DNA of 64,000 nt from Lineus longissimus (Eukaryota; Nemertea; Pilidiophora; Heteronemertea; Lineidae). The first letter of the stretch is position 1. Every line of letters begins with the position of its first letter. The notes below the pieces were generated by a model. That model was not told where the DNA came from. It did no database searches and worked only from the letters and a program-made list of their open reading frames with translations. The translations under genes were made by a program, and so were the position numbers. This document shows positions 26,201 to 38,200 of the stretch, in pieces. The stretch spans positions 2,981,501 to 3,045,500 of the forward strand of contig NC_088310.1 in the NCBI RefSeq assembly GCF_910592395.1, given 5' to 3'.

Positions 26201-29200
26201 GGAGCCGCATATCAATAAAGGAAGTGGACATTTTGTTTTGTGATTAGAGAAGTTATTTCAAAATCGCCAACTAATAAATTTCAGATCAGAAGGCAGAGCC
26301 GGTTTTTTTTAATCTTGGGACCCACAAAAGGGCCACGTCCACTATTCAATCGATAAAGGAGGTATAAAGTTAAAAGACAGAGTCCCTTTTCATTTCACTA
26401 ATACCAAACTGGTCAGCCTGCGTTGACCCTGCCACCCTATAGTATAGTCCAATATGGACTCAATAGGCAAATCTCTCAAGAAAGATAGAAAGAAAGGAGG
26501 ATTTCTGCTCTTACCTTCGATTGTCATCATCTGTCGTAACTCGCGGTTGAGCAGATCAAATCTTCTCTCCAAGTCATCTTCCTTTTCACTGAAAAGAGAA
26601 CAGAGGAAAACAATGAGTATTTTCATCACGGTCCTTCTTCTAGACTGGAAGATGCCAATGCCAGATCTGACACCAGAGCCTGTGCTCCAGATCTGCCCAC
26701 TCCCCGACACTGAGAGACTGGCCAGAAGGCTGAAAGGTGCACCATTGGTGACAAAGCTTTGGGGAGCAAGAGATGACAGGTTTATTAGAGACATTGGCCT
26801 GGTTCTGCAGTTGACCACAACAGAAAATCAAATGCTAAGAGGAAGAAGAAGTGCGCACAAACAGGTTAAACACCAAGCCAGTTATCAGGAAACTGGCTCT
26901 AACTTATCAAGAACCACAGTGGTTTCATCGTGTTAAGAAATAACCTACCCAGGGGCCACTCAGTAATGTGAGCTAAGACCAAAAAACAATTGAATTAGTA
27001 ACAAAACCCTGATCTTTTGTGATAAATTGGATTCCAATAGAGAAATTAGTGCAGCCACTCTGTATAAGTGGCTTAGGAAGAACGTCCCCACCAACAGGAG
27101 AAAATGATTGGAGGAACCTGGTGTAGAAATGTCCTCTCTGGAAGCAGTCCCGGTAATGAGATAGTGAGAGTTACGAGAGGTATAATACCTTTATGCACCT
27201 TATTAGGAAGTTATTTTAGCCTAATTCAATGTTGATTGGAATGGACACAGAGGATTGCTGAGATTTAATATGCCATGGTACAGGGTGGTTCAAAATATAC
27301 TAGAACAACCAGACACCAGTATCAGGTCATGAAGATTTGATATACTTGACCCAATTGGTTGACCACCTGGGTGTAATTAGACTTCAGCAACTGGTGAACT
27401 CGAGTAGAGAAAGCTGCGGTGACCGTCACCAACGAGTGACTTTTGATGCATGCGATAGTCATCGACAACTTCTGATGCATCACAGAACCAACCCATATGA
27501 CTCGCCTGCTAATAACTTGCACTTACTAAGGGCCACAGCCACAATAGGTCAGGGTGGGACTTGGACCCATGGCGTTCAGATCATGAAGCCGAGACCTCCA
27601 CCGCTACCCCACTCAGATTTCAATAAAGTCTAACAAAAGCACAGTCAGCGATCTCAACTTGCTCAAAACCGCACCAGCCAAAGGTGACTGTTTACACTTC
27701 AGCGGACATTGTTCGAGCCCATTTCTCCAAAATGACCTAAATGGATACAAAACAATGCTGTGCTAAACTCGGCCATCCCTCGCTTTGTCTGAACCATTAG
27801 CGAAAATATCACTATTGAAGTCTCCCTGCAGCTCTATGGGACCTGATTCAATGAGTCGGTATTTGCCGAAAGCGATTGTGTGGAGATCTCGGACATCGTA
27901 GACACCATGTCAATCAAAGATAGAGACAGACCTACATCCTGTCAATAATGTTTGGTAATGTTTGATCGGGAGTCTATAGAAGCGATGCTGTAAGGGTTGT
28001 TAGAGAAGTGACAGAAACATACCAAATCGCCTGATTGTAATATTTGAATCTGCCGGCAGTTGCAGAAAATCTGGTCAGAGGATTTGTCCAACAGACTTGG
28101 AGAATTCTAGCCAACTAAAAGGATATAAAGAGATTGTGCAAGATGGTTGTTTTACTTGAGCAGATTTTCTGTTTTAGCCAAAGGTTTCAGGGTCAGCAAT
28201 GATGCAGAGCAGAGCCCCTGGTGGTTATGAATACGAAGTTCATCCAACAGTTTGAGGTGAAACACTCAAGACTTACTGAAAAGACATATCGCAAATTGTT
28301 CAAAGAGTTCGTGCGGTGTTTTTTATTAGCCAGTTGATTCAGAGCAACACACGGTACAGGGTATTCCCTTTCAAATGGTTTGGAACTGCTGCTAGTTGCA
28401 CATTTGTGTAAGTGTAGAATCGTCAGGCCAACACGAGTCGGGCCAGACACAAGGGTTTGAGTAAACCTCCTCATGCAGTTGAAGCCGCGTCAGAGCTGCA
28501 GCACTGGGTCCACCGCGTGCCGTTTGCTGCATACTTCAGCACAACCTCACAACCAATCGCAGAAAGTCAAACAGTCCTCACTGCGGAGTCGGTGTCAACT
28601 GGCCTATTTTCAAAATGAAGTATGTTGAACCAATGTCTCTCAATTGCTCTTTGGTATTTGATAGGTGCAATATTGACTTGTGAATTTGTCCTTGTGTGTG
28701 CGCCGTTTGGCGATGTTTGGTCACTTCATATCAATTCATTTTCCTTTCGATAAATATTTCATAAGAAGGTGTCCGCTTCCCGTCATAACGGGTAATTTGT
28801 TAATTAGTCAAATGAAATCTGGACGGTTGATTAATTTTTCATACGCTACAGGCTTTGCAATTTCTTGGCATGTTTTTCATTGAGAAAAGTGAATGCACCA
28901 GCGATGAATTACTGACAATATTCCTCTTATGACCAAGATGGCTGCCGTTCACAAAATCCTTAATGACTAATCTGTTAATCTACAGTCGAAAAACACAGAA
29001 GTTCAACATTTTGGCAAATACGTGAACCCAGAACTACAAGAGTATTAGGCGTATATAGGGACCTAAATTAACAAGATTTGACCACTTGTAGTTCTTGAGT
29101 CGCGTCGTGACACAGTTCAACCTTCAGGTTGTTTTCCTAGCTAGAAAAACAGCACCCAAGTGCAGAAACTTTCCCAGCAAATTCAGTCAAACTTTCACTC

Positions 29201-32200
29201 AATTTTACCAATAAAACACACAATTAAAAGCACATTGACAGGCAGCCAAATGAAGTGAAAACAGCCAGAACAGGAGCATTTCAGTGCATTTCCAAATGTA
29301 AGCAACCAAAGTGTTTAAAACCACAATAGTCAAAATGACACATAATAGGCAGTGTCAAAACAATATGCAATATTGACACAAAACAACTTAAAGTGCTCAG
29401 CTAAGCCTGGACATGTCCTCTTAATTTGACCACACAGCCGAGTTGTTTTTCTAGCAAAAGTCACTTAAATCTGTAGAAATTGCTTAATTATTAGGGAAGG
29501 TAATTAATTTGGTAAACTGTTTTCAGGACTTTTGCGTATCAAAACGACCAGAGTGTTGTGGTTCAGCCCACTGGTTTGGGGACACTATGGGTCTGATGGT
29601 TACGGTCCATTTAATTTAATCCTGTTAACGAATTCTAAATGGGCACATCACCTTCTGGAGAGGTCAGGATCAGGAAGGGCCAGCCAAAATCTGATGGTGA
29701 TCGTAAAACCAATGTTGCCAGGAAGGGGGCGGGAGAATGAGATTAAATTATAGTATCTTCTTGATACAACCAAGCCCCCCTATAACCCCATTCCTTAGGC
29801 TAATAAGTACTTCTGAGATCACAGACACTGATGCTGTGCGGCTTTCATGTAGGCTGCTCCTCAACCCCACTTAGTCTGTGTACAGTGCTGATGACACGTC
29901 TTGCCCAAAACCCTCCATAGAGTTCAGAACTTTCAAAACCTAAGGTGACTTCACCTCAGTCATGCAGATATGAAGCAATTGACAACAATTTGAAGGATGG
30001 GTGATTCAAAAGTCTTATTACCATGCAATTATGGTTTGATGGAATAATTTGAACAATATGGTGAAGATGGTGTGAATGGCCCCAAAAGTGGTTTCAGCAA
30101 AATATCGAAGACACAAACCACGGGGTCCATCTGCTAAACTGAATAACAAAACACACAAAAGACCCCAGTCGCCAAAAACTCAATGACCGAAGTGCCGTCC
30201 AGTGACTCGCAGTGTAATTAAAATGCAATTAAAACTCCTCATTAGTGACTAAACGGGGCGGGTCATTATTCTGCGATTGTCTCCAGACAGGGCCCCTGCT
30301 TGGGAGCACTCTGAGGTCCTAATTAAAACAGAATTTATCAAGATGTTTCATATATTGACCCATGGTGCCCTGATACAGGCGTCGGGCCAATCAAGAGTGT
30401 GGATGATATGGGTTGTTGAAGCAGCATCTCTGGACTCCATGTGATTGGCAACATGGCCATTCTTCTCTGAACTCCTGCCAGGGCGACAGGAGACAGAAAT
30501 CATTAACCTTGGATGGCAGGACAAAATGAAATGTTAGTCAGTATTTTGGTAAAGTCTAAAATCCTGGGAGGTAATCAATTTGTCCTTTCCATGTCCGTTT
30601 TGATCATGATAACGGGACAGACGTTTATCAGATGAACTCAACTATCTTGTCATCCCATAATTGGTTAAAAGTTTCCAATCTTCCCACCATGTGGTTGTTA
30701 ATTTGTGGCCAATTAGACAGACATCTGAGTTGATAGGGTTAACCCTTCAAACCTGATGCAAATGATCTACCAACACATTCTGGTACCAATTTTCAAACAC
30801 AAAGACTCAAGGACCTTAACCTTTGCGTTTCATGGCATGGAGGGCCAAACCAAACCAAAATTTCTGCACTGAAATACACTTATTTCGAAGATGCAGGGCC
30901 AGTTGGCACCAAGCAAAGTCTCAAGAAAAGTGTTTTTTTGAATCTACCTAAAATCACAACTTTGTTCAAACATTGTAGGTCAGGTCGCACTTAAAATCAA
31001 ACTATTAGACAATTAAAGATGCTGCTGATCACCGTTTCTTAATTAAGGTATCAGGTTGTGAGGAGTCTGACCCTCTCAGGCGAGCACGAGGCTCGAACGT
31101 GATAGCCTAGAAGAAAACGTCCCGGGGGATGCGAGCATATTCCTTCCAGCACTTGAAAGCAATCGCGTACGGCACACGACGCTCCACCAAGGGACATGTA
31201 GTACGGATTAGAGCTGAACTTGCCAGGACCCAGATGCATGCGACAAAATTGTCATTTCTAAAGTTTTGTTGTCCAGCTTTTTATTTCGTAAGCTAATTAC
31301 GAGGGTTTTGTTGTAAGAACAAATAGAGTTGCTTGGCCAGGTTGAAGGGGTCAACCAATTACGGCATGTAATACAATATGAAGGCAAGAAAAGATTTAGG
31401 AGGATGATTTCACCCCATAATTGGAAAATGATCGAATCTTTTGGAGAAGATAGTGGGGGAATGCTTTAAGTTGTTTGAAGGATTAATGTTATATTATGAA
31501 GTGAAATTGATTGAGAAGCATTTACCATGGTTGGTCAGTTTTGCATATGGAGACGGGCTTCCTTCATCAGAAGGAAATCCCTAAATTTCTAAAGGGGCCG
31601 TGTTCATTCATTTTGAAGTGAAGTGAAGGTAGCCAAATTATGGAAAACATAGGTAATGGTTTTGCCAAATGGGCTGAAATGGAAGTTGAAAATGAGCAAA
31701 GTTACAGCTTTAAGCTTCGAAAACAGTGCAGTCATTACATGTATCATCAAAAAATTAACCTTTCACGTTGCATTCAGCGTTCCCTTTAGCAAGCTGGTCA
31801 CATCATCAAATTTAAATGACGTCTTTGTTAACGAGAAGATTAATTCTTTCCACCCCATTAAGGTGTAGTCAGCCCAAAAATGTACTTTTTTACCCATCAT
31901 TTATTTTTTTACTCATCGGACAAAATGAAGTGTGCCTGAAGACTTTGAAGATGAACATCATAAAGATTCGCGTAAAATGCTGTGCCGTTTTATCAAAGTC
32001 CCGCACACGCTCGCTGACAATAGTACGCACATCTTCGCATAACCGACACACGAGCAACACACTGCACGTCAAAATGTGCTACGGGTGTTTTCACTTAAGC
32101 AATTAGAAAAAATTAAAAGACCAATTTGATGATTTTTTACAGTGAGGCAAATTTACGAATCATTCAACTTTTCTCCGATCATTTTATTCCTCTGAAGAAT

Positions 32201-35200
32201 TCACAACTGAATTCACATAAACTGCATTATCTTTGCTTCAAATATTTCAAAACATCCTCCTGGGTTGTAAAGAATTTTTATCATTAATTTTATCCCCTAT
32301 TGAACAAAGTTAAACCAAATGGAAAATTAAAATTCATCGTTTTTTGTTGTTTCCTATTTGATTTTGAGAGGAAATCAGGTTGCGTAAAAATTGACATGGT
32401 AACACATCAGTCCATTGTTTCTACATTTAGGCCTCATATAGAAGTGGTGGTCTCACATACAAACAAATGCAGTACAATTATCCCTACACCCATTTCTTAG
32501 CATATTTATTTAAAACAAATGTCATTGGGAGTCATTCTTTTAAGCTAACACATGTCAAATTTCAACAAACTTTGCCACGCGTCTCAAGACTTAAGGAATA
32601 ATTAGAATGAAATAATGAATGGTAACAAGCCAGCACTGCTATGATTATTACTAAAATATCCTGGTCAGTGTCCCGCAGATGAGGGCAGACCCACCAATTG
32701 TGCGCACAAAATATCTCTGTGTCCTGTCTCATTATATCATTAGTGGATCTAATGGAAACGCCAGGATTCTCAATGGACGAAAAATACGTCCAACTGCCAA
32801 GTTGTACAGATTTGAAGTCAAGCCTTTTTTTCACAAGGGGTCCTAACCTCACGCCCTAGGGCCTCGGGCCATGCGGTTCACCACACACCTTCTGTATTAT
32901 TTCGAATGGTTGGTGGTCATGTCCGCCATTTGCCGCTAATTAAGCAGGGCTGTAATTAAGGGAGGTTCGTTATGGCTGAAGCGGATGGTGCATACGACAA
33001 GTGAAGAAGCATGCTGGGCCAAATTATACTTCCTGGTGAAATACTGTGCCTGCACTCCGCAAGATTCTGCCTCTGTTCCAACAAGGACAAAGGGCAGCAG
33101 GTTCAGTCATACCATCAAAGCAGGCTTGTCGATGACGTGCATAGCACATCATGTCAGTTTGTCACAAGTCTCCACCTGTCTTCATCAGAGGGCTATAGGC
33201 TTTTAAGACACAAGTTCACTATATGAGCGGATAAAAGTTTGCCCACAGTTGATAAAGGGTTAGCATAAATTAGCTCTAATTTGATGAAATTTCGTTCAAC
33301 CATTGACAGAATATGATATGGTGGGGTACATTTTAACATGTTTTTGATTTATCATTGGAGGCAGCATTTAGAACTGGGGTGATGGGGTAACCTCTAATAA
33401 TAGCCAGATTGTAAAACCTCAAATGAGATACTTGTGGTCCAATGAAACCTCACTCAAAACGTGATGAAGGGTGCATAATTGTAAACCTACAGCTTCGGCA
33501 TCAATCAAACCCGCCGTGATCACCACCGATAAAAGCCTGCCACCGCCAGCTTCCTTATCTCAGCGATGCCGTCCCCATCATAGTGGCAACTCAGCCCCGG
33601 GGTAGACCTGTCCATGGCGTTGTTGAACAAAAACAAAACCCTGATCCGCACCGTTTATTCATCTGTAAAACCCCGACGAATCACACAGAATATCCATTTG
33701 GATACGCGCTGTCAAAATATTGTCCTCTCCGCTTTGATCTTGGCATATTTTTCCGTGATAAGTCAGGTTGAAGATGAGGCTAATGGTAAGATCACGGAGG
33801 TGAAGTGATTGGCTTAATGATGAACGAACATGAAGAAATGACAGCCATACTTGTTGTAAATTGACATTTTTCATAACTTCTTCACGCTCTTGATATTTTT
33901 ATATCGAAAATGTTTAGGACTTCTAAAGTGTTGTCTCTTTTTCATTACCAGTGTGGACGCTTCATAACTTGCAGGCACATACCTCCTTTTGAAGAAACCC
34001 TAAATGGAAAATCACCTTTTGTTTTAGAAAACAATAAGTCAATACTACTAAGTTTGAATCCAATATATGTATGTTGAAACAAGGTTTAGAGTTTATTGAC
34101 TCATTCAGGCTTAATACAAGTGCTGCCACCTGGCAGTAGTCTGTTGAACTGGAAGCATCTGACATGGCCACTGACCATGCACCCAAAGATGCTCTAAATA
34201 CTGACACCCTTCCCAGGAATTTTGTGATTTGAGGACACATTGCCAACACGATATAGCAAAGTTTGGCTCTCAAAACTGTTCCAGCTGCCAGCTGTACTGA
34301 CTGGTTAGAGTAACATTCTAACTGGAGCAGCTGGGGGGAGGCTTTCCAATGAAGAGGATGATTAATGACACAATGACAGAAATGACAGACTCTGAACATT
34401 TTTCACAATTTCAGTCATCAAAACAAAATTTCACAGATTTCTGGAGAAATATTTTAATGTAGGAGTATGTCATGCACGATTGATATTCGGATTAAGGTTG
34501 AAATATTGGCCTGTTTGAGAAATGAAAAGTATAGCATTGTATTCACACTGGTGATAATAGCAAATTTCAAACATGTTAATGGAACACTTTCACTATATTT
34601 GGGTGTCTTTCATTGATTTTTAGAAACTAATACAAATGAACAAAACAATTTATTTCATGATTCATATGAAACTCGCCAAAACTATTGTGTACTCAAATCA
34701 CTTTGATAATTTTGTAAATTAGTGATAAAGACATCATGGGTCACGACACTGAGGAGAGTGCGAGAGAACGGTGGAAGAATCAAGGCAAAAACATCCCCAA
34801 AAAAGTTTTCTTTTGCCCAATTGAAACAAATGCCAGTATTTCAATAGCAAAAGGCCAAGTTGCGTGTATCAACATGATCACAATATCATATCAGATACTG
34901 GTATCATCCAACTGTTCAACCAAGTGTATAACGGTATCAGGATGAACCCGGATCAAGACCAGAAGAGAGCAGTGGCAGGAATTGATCAATCTGGAGATTT
35001 TGGCATGCAATATGCCATCATTGGTAAGATTTCCTCACAAGGAGATAATTGAAATTGTCCAAGTGAATGATGGGAATAAGTCGACATGGCAATCAAAAGG
35101 GGCAATGGCCTTTTTCCGAGCTGGGACTGATTTCAAAATCCAGAATCATGTTTCTCTACAAGTTTCCCCTAAAACTGAATAATATTCAAAGAAACCATCA

Positions 35201-38200
35201 CTCTGCGCGATGTCAACACAACAATAGCACAATCTACTACATCAAATAACTGCCTCCAGCTACCTTTAATGAACTATTTTTCATATTTCAACATCTTGTA
35301 ATATTTTTCACAGCCAAGCAGGTGGCTTGTACATTCCTGTGAACAATTTTTTAATTGGTGCTGTACATCGAAAATACATACACATCTTGTTAAAAATCTC
35401 ATCAAAACAAGCCTCAAGGTTTGATAAAACTGAAATATGTCGTATTTTCTTACCTCTGGCCGGAGGAAAGAAACTATTACATTGTTCAATGATTATTTCT
35501 TTTTTCACTTAGAAAATATCTAGTTTCTCTTTGGGAGAGCAATTAACTTGTATGGCAAAATGTCTCCATCTTGTCGGTTTGAAATTAGCAAGAAATGTTA
35601 CCATGCAAGAATGGCCACCACAGCCTGGTCTAGAGTACAAGATTTCTGATCACGAGTTTCAGGGTTTGAATCCCTTCTAAGTTGCTTTGATCATCTTTCC
35701 ACGTGAGAGTCCGAGGGGTCAGGTGATGCACTTTAGTAGCACTGTAGGATGCTGAATCGCTTTGAGCGGGGATAACTTGGAAAACTACTGGGTTACAAAT
35801 GCCAAACTTTTAAAACCTAAGTCTTCTGAGTAGCCCACTTAAAGTAATAGACATATCTGAAACTTGGTAATCTCTTCTGAGATATCAACATCTCACTCAG
35901 AGCTGCACCAAACTGACCCATGCCGCCCATCAACAAGCTGCAACTTATCCCCACCCACAAGGTGTAATAAATCGCTGACACAGCACATTTCTTCGGGTCA
36001 AATTGACCAAACCGAGTACCATAACCATAACTGTATAAAAACAAACATCGGCCGCCCAAAGATGCTTCCGGCGTTGTCCATTATGTAGATATCACAATAA
36101 ATGAATAACACCCCGGCCTGGTTGTACGCACTACACTTTTAATCCTCGCCTTTGTCCCCCGATGAGCAGTTTGTTGATCAATTACGCACTTAGATTTGGA
36201 CAAATGCGGTTTAGAGGTGGACAAATTGGCAGGTAGCCTAGCGCTGGGAATAACGGGAAAGACCCCAAAAGATTTCTGGGTGAATCTTCCCATTGTGAGC
36301 AACAATAGATGACAACAATTACAACAAACTGTCGGTATAGATGGTCGTAATCTTCAAACATTGGCCGAGGCCTACAACGACCACGTTATACTGGTTACCC
36401 GGCTCAAGGCGAGGTACGGCTGCTGGATTACCTTAAATACCACCGTAGGGAAACGTAAATACAAAGAAATATTGTTAATCAATATGATCTTAGATCTGGC
36501 AATGAGCTGTTGGCACCTTTCATTTGGATGGAAAGGCTGGAAACTTACTGTGGCAATCGCTACTTCTAAGAAAGTTTTGTTGCGAAAGATGCCTTGTGTA
36601 GCTCATGGTCAATCTCTCTGGCAGAGTTTTAGATGTGGCAATGAGGTGTTGGCATATTTCCTTTGGAGAGAGCATTCACCAACGCTGTCATCATTGACTT
36701 TATCATGTTTATGCAGATCATAAGCGGTAGATTGCAGCGTAGATCTAAGTATAAAAGACAATCGCGAACAGATGACTAGTGGATATTCCGGATCCATTTG
36801 GTGTTACCATGGTAACGCAACAACAGGATTTGTCCCCTCTTAATAGCTTGTCACATCAAAGATGATGCCAAATATTGTTAACGCTTGTACACATTTTTGC
36901 CAAATTCACCATCAAAGTCAAGAAGCAGTACAGGGTAAAGAGTAAGAAGACATTTCAACTTACAGTATATTGAGCTGCATCTGCCGGCGGATGAGGGCAT
37001 TCTTCTTGTTGACCAGGACAAACCATTCCTGCATCAACCGCTCCTCATCCTCCTTCCGACCTGAAAAACAAAATTTCCAGAAATTTAGCAAACTTTTTCA
37101 GACAGATAGCAAGTTTGTTGAAACAAGTAACAGTAACAGTGACAGTAACATTTTGAATTTCCCAACTGAGTTAATTTGTACTGAAATAGACTTCTGCCAT
37201 TGGGTCGACATATATACAAATACTATAAAGACAAAGTTTCAGCATATTTGTGAGTGAAATAAATTTCAATGGAAGACTCATTGAATTATCACCGCCCCCC
37301 CCCCCTCCCGCCCTAACACAGACAAAACAAGAGCCAGACAGACAGTTGACATTTCCATTAAACATTGAGATTTTCGCGTCACCTACCAAAAACATGAAAG
37401 TCAACAAGTCAGAAACAACAAAATTATGACAGTCCATTTTGAAAATAAGTCCAGAAAACGAAATGAAAATGACAGAGAGAAAACTCAGCGTGCTTTCCTT
37501 TCTGCTTGTCACAGCCATCTGATCAAAGCGAGGAAAACTATAGCCAGATCATAAACAAGATGGGAAAAATATGCAACATTAGTGTAATCTGTATTTCAGT
37601 AATCTGATTGTCAAAATGTAGGAAATAAGAGCCTAAGTTAAGAAGCTTGGCTCCCATATCACAGAGGCCCGATATAGTATTAATATGATCTCTTGAGCTG
37701 GATCGGGATATACTACAGCGGGTATATACGCTATGGGAAGATCAGAGCGTGTATTTTTGCAACATTTCATGATTTCGAATCAAAGGTTTAGCTGCCTGGT
37801 ATGCAAATCACCTAAGGACGTAAATTCTACCTTTTTTAAAATGATCTTATTTGAAGGACACTTAATATTTGAGAAATATTTAGCATATTTTATAGGGTTT
37901 TTTTGGAGTGAATTGGCCTTGAAGGAAGAGTGATCATGTACCCTACAACTCCTTCAACCCACAAGGAGAACCTGGTATCCACCTCAAACAAATCAACCTC
38001 AGCTAAGGCTTAACATATTTTCGGCTCCAGAAAATGTTGCCTCCATTTCCCAAGTTTATTCTCAATTTCAAAGAATTTGATCTAATGAGGGGGGGTGCAA
38101 CTCCCCTGAATCCACACATAGGGTTTATGATGAAAACATTCAGTTTCTGATGTTGTCGAATAGGGCAAACATGTCAGAACATGTTGATATTTCAAAATAT

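Larger units (their letters stand above)
20232..26514 (-). other. Intron between EHBP1 exons 14 and 15 (about 6.3 kb)
   Basis: The borders are GTAAGAG at 26,514 and CAG at 20,232. It contains a C-run at about 20,931-20,941, a tRNA-like SINE on the minus strand at 22.03-22.08 kb, a 34-base direct repeat at 22,783-22,840, and otherwise AT-rich sequence with no exon I can support. Confidence 0.85.
26589..36963 (-). other. Intron between EHBP1 exons 13 and 14 (about 10.4 kb)
   Basis: The largest intron in the window, with borders GTAAGTT at 36,963 and CAG at 26,589. It contains the dispersed repeat copy B at 26.75-26.87 kb, a SINE candidate at 27.55-27.61 kb, a SINE at 35.59-35.80 kb and a 139-base-offset duplication at 36.49-36.67 kb. 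The blocks at 30.2-30.35 kb and 32.88-32.98 kb are TAAT/ATTA- and CG-containing and could be regulatory. No exon or nested gene is supported. Confidence 0.85.

Noticed and set aside
26454-26936. 160-codon plus-strand open frame
   Set aside because: It overlaps true EHBP1 exon 14 in antisense and runs into the dispersed repeat; a shadow plus repeat.
27279-27310. ACAGGGTGGTTCAAAATA, a MITE-like terminus
   Set aside because: Only one end is visible; no inverted partner found nearby, so no element can be delimited.
31051-31140. GTTCGAGCC on the minus strand as a tRNA B box
   Set aside because: No A box at the right distance and no cloverleaf; not enough for a tRNA or SINE call.
33962-34399. 145-codon minus-strand open frame in the large intron
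   Set aside because: Cys/Leu-rich chance-like composition, no motif, and inserting it into the transcript would break the exon 13-14 junction, which is well supported by homology.
36361-36723. 120-codon plus-strand open frame
   Set aside because: It spans the 139-bp duplication and has no domain; treated as repeat.
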